DNA of 34,902 bases from Nonomuraea sp. MG754425 (GTDB taxonomy: Bacteria > Actinomycetota > Actinomycetes > Streptosporangiales > Streptosporangiaceae). Of this stretch, positions 30,501 to 34,902 are shown piece after piece; within the stretch, counting starts at the first letter, position 1; the number at the start of each line of letters is the position of its first letter. The DNA lies in assembly GCF_021699195.1 (NCBI RefSeq), contig NZ_SSXE01000143.1, forward strand, positions 1 to 34,902. Reading direction: 5' to 3'. Below the pieces are notes generated by a model. It made no database searches, was not told where the DNA came from, and worked only from the letters and a program-made list of their open reading frames with translations. The translations under genes were made by a program, and so were the position numbers.

Positions 30501-30806
30501 ATGGCACTTCCCACTCTCACCCCCGAGCAGCGTCAAGCCGCTCTGGCCAAGGCGGCCGAGGCCCGTGCCGCCCGTACGGCCCTGCTGGCCAAGGTCAAGG
30601 CGGGCGACCTGACGTTCGCCCAGTTGCTGGAGCGCGACGACGACATCGCCAAGAAGATCAAGGTGTCGCAGGCCCTGCGCGCCGTCAAGGGCGTCGGCCC
30701 GGCCAAGGCCACCGCGCTGATGGAGGAGGCGGGCGTCGACGAGAAGCGCCGTCTCGGCGGCCTGGGCGCCCAGCAGCGCAAGAAGCTGGTGGACGCGCTC
30801 GGCTAA
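30501..30806 (+). CDS. mihF: Actinobacterial-type integration host factor (mIHF/sIHF), divergent paralogue
   Basis: 101 residues, AGGAG ten bases before ATG 30501. This is a nucleoid-associated DNA-binding protein of the mIHF/sIHF family, unrelated to proteobacterial HU-like IHF. It starts MALPTLTPEQRQAALAKAAEARAA. It carries the helix-two-turn-helix region IKVSQALRAVKGVGPAKATA and then ALMEEAG, and ends RRLGGLGAQQRKKLVDALG. Compared with sIHF of Streptomyces as I remember it, the glycine-containing loop before the H2TH is replaced by KAGDLTFAQLLERDDDIAK, and the V-G-K-V-R-A-K motif is GVGPAKATA. Gene context also differs: no gmk follows. It is likely a second, diverged copy. Confidence 0.9.
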   Translation: MALPTLTPEQRQAALAKAAEARAARTALLAKVKAGDLTFAQLLERDDDIAKKIKVSQALRAVKGVGPAKATALMEEAGVDEKRRLGGLGAQQRKKLVDALG

Positions 30807-30815
30807 AACCCGGGC

Positions 30816-30851
30816 GGCCAGGTCCGCGCGCAACGGCCGCGCGGACCGGCC
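30816..30851 (+). terminator. Strong hairpin after mihF
   Basis: GGTCCGCGCG and CGCGCGGACC form a perfect 10-bp stem with loop CAACGGC. GGCC/GGCC adds four more pairs across a one-base bulge. It begins about 10 bases after the mihF stop and probably also stops the leftward two-component transcript after the stop at 30977. Confidence 0.75.
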
Positions 30852-30976
30852 AGCGACCCCTCACCGGCCAGGAGGGACCGCCGAGCGGAGCCGCCCCGCT
30901 CGACGGCGGGCCCGGCCGAGGGGACCACGCGGTCAGGCCTGACCCCCGGGCCTGAACCCGGGTCGGAGCAGGCGGG

Positions 30977-31624
30977 TCAGGACCGCAGGTAGGCCAGCAC
31001 GGCCAGCACCCGGCGATGCTGGTCGGTGTCCTCCGCGTAGAGGCCGAGCTTGCTGAAGATGCTCCTGATGTGCTTCTCCACGGCCCCGTCACTGATCACG
31101 AGCTGCCGCCCGATGGCCGGATTGGACTTGCCTTCGGCCATCAGCCCGAGCACCTCGCGCTCGCGCGGCGTGAGCTGTGCGAGCGGATCGTCCTTGCGTC
31201 TGCGCACCATCAACTGGGACACCACCTGCGGATCGAACACGGTGCCGCCCACGGCCACCCGCCGCAGGCCCTCCATGAACTCGTCCACGTCGACGACCCG
31301 GTCCTTCAGCAGGTAGCCCACCGCGCCGCGGGCGTCGGCGAGCAGGTCGTCGGCGTAGGAGACCTCGACGTACTGGGAGAGGATGAGCACGGGCGCCCCG
31401 GGCACCCGGCGACGGGCCTCCACGGCCGCCCTGAGCCCCTCGTCGGTGAAGGACGGCGGCATCCGCACGTCCACCACCGACACGTCGGGCTTGTGCTCGG
31501 CGATCGCCTCCACGAGGGCGTCGCCGTCGCCGACGGTCGCCACCACCTCGCAGCCGAACTCCTCGAGCAACCTGACCAGGCCCTCCCTGATCAGAACCGC
31601 GTCATCGGCCACGACTACCCGCAC
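30977..31624 (-). CDS. NarL/LuxR-type response regulator
   Basis: 215 residues from GTG 31624. The receiver domain has acidic pocket ADDAVLIREGL, phosphoacceptor Asp52 (VVDVRMPP), the switch Ser in LILSQY and Lys107 (YLLKDR). A C-terminal LuxR helix-turn-helix follows (LTPREREVLGLMAEGKSNPAIGRQL...AVEKHIRSIFSKLGL). The gene overlaps the kinase gene by 10 bp, so the pair is co-translated. The probable target site is the inverted repeat at 32919-32938 in front of the operon. Confidence 0.95.
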   Translation of the reverse strand: MRVVVADDAVLIREGLVRLLEEFGCEVVATVGDGDALVEAIAEHKPDVSVVDVRMPPSFTDEGLRAAVEARRRVPGAPVLILSQYVEVSYADDLLADARGAVGYLLKDRVVDVDEFMEGLRRVAVGGTVFDPQVVSQLMVRRRKDDPLAQLTPREREVLGLMAEGKSNPAIGRQLVISDGAVEKHIRSIFSKLGLYAEDTDQHRRVLAVLAYLRS

Positions 31625-32862
31625 GGCACCTCTCCCACGATCAATGTGGGCCCGCCGTCGGGCGACTGCACGGTCAGCTCCCCGTCAACCGCGCGGAGCC
31701 GGTCGGCCAGCCCGGCGAGCCCATGTCCCTTGGCGACGTGCGCGCCGCCGACTCCATCATCCCCGATCGTGAGCATCAGGACGTTCCCCACCCGGACCAA
31801 CTGAACGGTGCAGATGGTGGCACGGCTGTGCTTGGCCACGTTGGTGAGGGTTTCGGCGCAGACGAAGTAGATCGCGTTCTCGACGGCGGCCTGGTAACGC
31901 TCGACGGTCTGCACGTCGAGGTCCACCGGGACGGTGCAGCGGCCCGCCAGGGCGGCCAGGGCGGGCGCGAGGCCCCGGTCGGACAGGATGGGCGGGGCGA
32001 TGCCGCGCGAGAGCGCGCGCAGCTCGTCGAGGGTCTCGCGGGTCGCGCTGATCGCGGACGTCAGCGTGGCCTGCGCCGCGTCGGGGTCCTTGGCCATCTG
32101 CCGCTGCGCCCTGGACAGCTCCATGGCCAGCGACACCAGCCGCTGCTGCGGCCCGTCGTGGATGTCACGCTCCAGCTTGCGCAGCGCGTTGGCCTCCGCG
32201 GAGACGGCGGCGGCGCGGCCCTCGGCCAGGTCGTCGATGCGCTCCTGCAACTCCGCCACCCCGGTCAGGAGCGCCCGGCCGAGCCCGGCCCGCACCAGCG
32301 CCGCGCCGCGGATGACGAACGGCCCGATCAGCGCGAAGACCAGGCCGAGCGCGACGTAGAAGACGGCGTTGACCAGGTAGCCGTCGCCCAGGCCGAGCAG
32401 TTCGGGCAGCTCCATGTTGCCGGGGATGTTCGAGGTGATGATGCCGTACAGCGGCCAGGTCAGCGCCGCGAGCGGGATCGCCCAGAAGACGATGGTGAGG
32501 CAGAAGGCGATGATCGCGAACGGCAGGTTGAGGATGCCGTGCAGCAGGTCGAGCCAGGACTGCCCGCTCGTCAGCGGGTTCACCAGCCGGCGGAAGCGGC
32601 CCGCGCCCTCCGGGACGGGCTTGTAGCGGGGCCGGACCGGCGGGCGTCCGAGCACGTCGGACAGCCAGCCGCGCTCCGCGTCGGCGAAACCCCGCGCGAC
32701 CATGAGCGTGCCCGCCAGCAACGGCACGCCGATCCACACCACCGAGGTGCCCAGCCCGGCCGCGAAGCCCACGAGCATGAGCACGAAGCCGATCAGCGTC
32801 GTGGGGAAGCCGACCAGGGTGTATCGGGTGTCGAGGAGGACCCGCCTCATCAGGGAGCGCAT
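31615..32862 (-). CDS. Sensor histidine kinase, HisKA_3 type
   Basis: 415 residues, ATG 32862. The N-terminal half has paired hydrophobic segments (about residues 16-58 and 107-145, plus 165-190) typical of the actinobacterial 'sensor' domain kinases. The HisKA_3 box is KLERDIHDGPQQRLVSLAME with phosphoacceptor His235. The ATPase domain has the N box CAETLTNVAKHS, the G1 box IGDDGVGG and the G2 box GHGLAGLADRLRAVDGEL. It phosphorylates the regulator encoded downstream. The signal is unknown, but the fold suggests envelope or membrane sensing. Confidence 0.95.
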   Translation of the reverse strand: MRSLMRRVLLDTRYTLVGFPTTLIGFVLMLVGFAAGLGTSVVWIGVPLLAGTLMVARGFADAERGWLSDVLGRPPVRPRYKPVPEGAGRFRRLVNPLTSGQSWLDLLHGILNLPFAIIAFCLTIVFWAIPLAALTWPLYGIITSNIPGNMELPELLGLGDGYLVNAVFYVALGLVFALIGPFVIRGAALVRAGLGRALLTGVAELQERIDDLAEGRAAAVSAEANALRKLERDIHDGPQQRLVSLAMELSRAQRQMAKDPDAAQATLTSAISATRETLDELRALSRGIAPPILSDRGLAPALAALAGRCTVPVDLDVQTVERYQAAVENAIYFVCAETLTNVAKHSRATICTVQLVRVGNVLMLTIGDDGVGGAHVAKGHGLAGLADRLRAVDGELTVQSPDGGPTLIVGEVPCG

Positions 32863-32918
32863 GGCCTCAACGGTAGAGCGCCGTCGTGACCGGCACGAGC
32901 GGGTGCGCCGGTGTGCGG

Positions 32919-32938
32919 GGGTAGGGCCAGCCCTACCC
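32919..32938. promoter_or_regulatory. Perfect inverted repeat in front of the two-component operon
   Basis: GGGTAGGG-CCAG-CCCTACCC is a perfect 8+8 repeat, or 9+9 counting the inner C/G pair. It lies 57 bp upstream of the kinase ATG and 110 bp upstream of the divergent acyltransferase ATG. The position suits a response-regulator operator giving autoregulation and control of the divergent gene. A second repeat ACCGGC/GCCGGT (32889-32912) lies closer to the kinase. Confidence 0.6.
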
Positions 32939-33048
32939 GGGCCGGTCGTGCGATCTCGACCCCGGGACGGCGGCTCACGTCAGTGTGCCGCCGGTGCCTC
33001 CGGCGCGAGCCTTGAGTGCGTCCGCCGCCCCCTGAATCGAGGCTCCTC

Positions 33049-34329
33049 ATGACCGTCCTGCTGGACCGCCCGGCCGCCGGGCGGCTCCCCCGCCCGGCCG
33101 CGCGTGATCCGTTCATCGACCTGCTGCGCGTGCTGGGCATGGCGCTCATCGTGTTCCAGCACTGGACGATCCCGGTGCTGGACTACGACGGCCACCGGCT
33201 GACGACCGGCAACGCGCTGGCCACGCCCGGCGTGTGGGTGGTGACCTGGCTCAGCCAGGTGATGCCGCTGGTGTTCTTCGCGGGCGGCGCGGCCAACGCG
33301 ATCAGCTTCCGCCGCGCGGCCGGGCCCGCGCCGGCCTGGCAGGCGGTGCGGCTGCGCCGGCTGGCCTGGCCGCTGTTGCCGCTGGCCGCGGTGTGGCTGC
33401 CGCTGCCGCACGTCCTGCTCGCGCTGGGGGTGCCGGAGCAGCCGCTGGAGGTGGGGGCCAGGCTGACCGGCCAGCTCCTGTGGTTCCTGGCGGTGTACCT
33501 GATCGCGGTGACGGCCACCCCGTACGCGCTGCGCCTGCACGAGCGCCACGGCCCGCGCGTCCCCGTGGCGCTGGTGGCCGGGGCGGCGCTGACGGACGTG
33601 GTCAGGTTCGCGACCGGCGTGGAGGCCGTGGGCTACCTGAACGTGGTGTTCGTCTGGCTGGCCGTGCACCAGCTCGGCTTCTTCTACGCCGAGGGCCGGC
33701 TGCGGGGGGCCGCGGCCCTGGCCGCCGGCGGGTTCGGCGCGGCGGCGGCGCTGGTGGCCCTCGGCCCCTACCCGGGCAGCATGATCGGCCTGCCGGGCGC
33801 GGAGGTGTCCAACATGGCGCCGCCCACCCTGGCGATGCTGGCCGTCGGCCTGGGGCAGGTCGGCCTGGCCGTGCTGCTGCGCCCGGCGCTGGTCCGGCTG
33901 CCCGCCCGGCGGCTGCTGGCCTGGGCCGGTCCGCGGATCATGACGGTGTACCTGTGGCACATGCCGGCCCTGTTCGCGGTGACCGGGGTGGTGGTGGTCC
34001 TGTGCCGGGTGGACACGCCGCGGCCGGGAGGCGTCCTGTGGTTGGCCGGCTGGCCGATCTGGTTCGGGCTGCTGTGCCTGGTCATGTGGCCGCTGCTGAA
34101 GGTGTTCGCCAGGTTCGAGACGCCGCCGGCGCTGCCGTACCGGGCGGCCGGCCGTGGCGGCATGGCGGCGGCGTCCGGGCTGGTCGGCGCGGGGGTGCTG
34201 ACGCTGACGGTGTGCGGGTTCGCGCCCGGGGCCGGGCCGATCCTCGCGGTGCTCGCGCTGCTCGGCGGCCTCCTGCTGACGGCCCCGAGACCGCCACGGG
34301 CCCCGGACCAGGTACGGGAGTCGCGGTGA
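33049..34329 (+). CDS. Acyltransferase-3 family membrane protein
   Basis: 426 residues with about ten transmembrane segments. The start RDPFIDLLRVLGMALIVFQH is the conserved first helix of acyltransferase-3 proteins, with the R-x-x-x-x-D-L-L-R pattern and its catalytic-type His (about residue 43). PLVFFAGGAANAISFRR follows, the second family signature with arginines at the membrane edge. Such proteins acylate extracytoplasmic glycans, lipids or antibiotics. Divergence from the two-component system suggests envelope-linked regulation. Frames on the opposite strand are shadows. Confidence 0.9.
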   Translation: MTVLLDRPAAGRLPRPAARDPFIDLLRVLGMALIVFQHWTIPVLDYDGHRLTTGNALATPGVWVVTWLSQVMPLVFFAGGAANAISFRRAAGPAPAWQAVRLRRLAWPLLPLAAVWLPLPHVLLALGVPEQPLEVGARLTGQLLWFLAVYLIAVTATPYALRLHERHGPRVPVALVAGAALTDVVRFATGVEAVGYLNVVFVWLAVHQLGFFYAEGRLRGAAALAAGGFGAAAALVALGPYPGSMIGLPGAEVSNMAPPTLAMLAVGLGQVGLAVLLRPALVRLPARRLLAWAGPRIMTVYLWHMPALFAVTGVVVVLCRVDTPRPGGVLWLAGWPIWFGLLCLVMWPLLKVFARFETPPALPYRAAGRGGMAAASGLVGAGVLTLTVCGFAPGAGPILAVLALLGGLLLTAPRPPRAPDQVRESR

Positions 34330-34375
34330 GGGCCCGGAAACACGGACGTCACGGACGGTTGACGAGAATGTGCCC

Positions 34376-34873
34376 ATGACGAGAGTGCGCGCCCTGACCG
34401 AGACGGACCTTCCCACCGTCGCCGGCATCTACGCCCACTACGTGACGACCACGGTGGCCACGTTCGACGAGACTCCGCTGACACCCGGCGACTGGCGGGC
34501 CAAGGCCGCCGCCATCACGGGGGCGGGGCTGCCGTTCCTGGTGGCGGAGACGGACGGCGCGGTCACCGGGTACGCCTACGTCGCCCAGTACCGTCCCAAG
34601 CCCGCCTACCGGCACACGCTGGAGGACACGATCTACCTGGCCCCGGGCAGCACCGGCAAGGGGCTCGGGCGGCTGCTGCTCGGCGAGCTGATCGCGGCGG
34701 CCGGCCGCACCGAGGCCCGCCAGCTCGTCGCGGTGATCGCCGACTCGGGCGACCCGGCCTCGGCGCGGCTGCACGAGAGGTTCGGCTTCGAGCAGGCGGG
34801 GCGGCTCAGGTCGGTCGGCTTCAAGCAGGGGCGCTGGATCGACACCGTCCTGATGCAGCTCGACCTGCGCTAG
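34376..34873 (+). CDS. GNAT acetyltransferase, phosphinothricin-acetyltransferase-like
   Basis: 165 residues from ATG 34376; GTG 34370 is an alternative. The layout TRVRALTETDLPTVAGIYAHYV, TVATFDETPLT, GYAYVAQYRPKPAYRHTLED and IYLAPGSTGKGLGRLLLGEL is characteristic of the Pat/Bar/MddA group of GNAT enzymes. GKGLG is the acetyl-CoA pyrophosphate loop. LHERFGFEQAGRLRSVGFKQ and GRWIDTVLMQ follow. Housekeeping members acetylate methionine sulfone/sulfoximine-type amino acids; the true substrate cannot be told apart here. It lies 46 bp after the acyltransferase and may share its transcript. The window ends 29 bases later. Confidence 0.93.
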   Translation: MTRVRALTETDLPTVAGIYAHYVTTTVATFDETPLTPGDWRAKAAAITGAGLPFLVAETDGAVTGYAYVAQYRPKPAYRHTLEDTIYLAPGSTGKGLGRLLLGELIAAAGRTEARQLVAVIADSGDPASARLHERFGFEQAGRLRSVGFKQGRWIDTVLMQLDLR

Positions 34874-34902
34874 CCGCCCCGGCGCGCCGGTGACGGGCGG
34901 GG

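Overview
This window looks like chromosomal DNA from a high-GC filamentous actinomycete. Third codon positions are very GC-rich, GTG and TTG starts are common, and 4-nt stop/start overlaps are frequent. An actinobacterial-type integration host factor is present, and the CUT1 sugar transporter has no ATPase gene of its own. A member of Streptosporangiales such as Nonomuraea would fit, but that is a guess from style, not a demonstrated placement. I saw no rRNA, tRNA, CRISPR array, insertion sequence or phage gene.

Layout. 1-3318: end of a PQQ-type propeller protein, a SnoaL-like protein, an IclR regulator and a Rossmann-fold protein. 3397-5119: a luciferase-like monooxygenase with its partner FMN reductase. 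5190-5945: a secreted GH46 chitosanase, facing a secreted propeller protein across a hairpin. 7059-9857: a membrane protein, then a folate one-carbon pair (FchA-type cyclohydrolase and FolD) and a glutamine amidotransferase. 9781-13242: an acyl-CoA synthetase, endonuclease V, an F420/NADP-type reductase and an HxlR regulator. 13344-14754: three very small secreted peptides around a UPF0114 membrane protein. 14871-17541: a HAD phosphatase, a small membrane protein, an unknown protein and pyrF.

17722-27120 is the centrepiece: a nine-gene leftward operon. It runs lacI-type regulator, two CUT1 permeases, lipoprotein solute-binding protein, four different ADP-ribosylglycohydrolase-fold proteins, ribokinase. 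Nearly every junction is a 4-nt overlap. In front lie a plausible promoter and two GTAAACGTTTAC operators. The simplest reading is import of a ribose-containing conjugate, intracellular cleavage of the ribosidic bond, and phosphorylation of the released ribose. The substrate is unknown. One of the four hydrolase paralogues has lost part of the metal site and another carries a variant of it.

27399-29898: an MFS transporter and a ROK regulator, divergent and apparently both leaderless, with mirrored start codons. 30501-30806: a divergent mIHF paralogue. 30977-32862: a NarL-type two-component system with a perfect inverted repeat in front. 33049-34873: an acyltransferase-3 membrane protein and a GNAT acetyltransferase.

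A second point of interest is the FolD at 8217. Its usual cyclohydrolase lysine is isoleucine, and the gene is translationally coupled to a separate cyclohydrolase. This suggests the two activities have been split between the two proteins.
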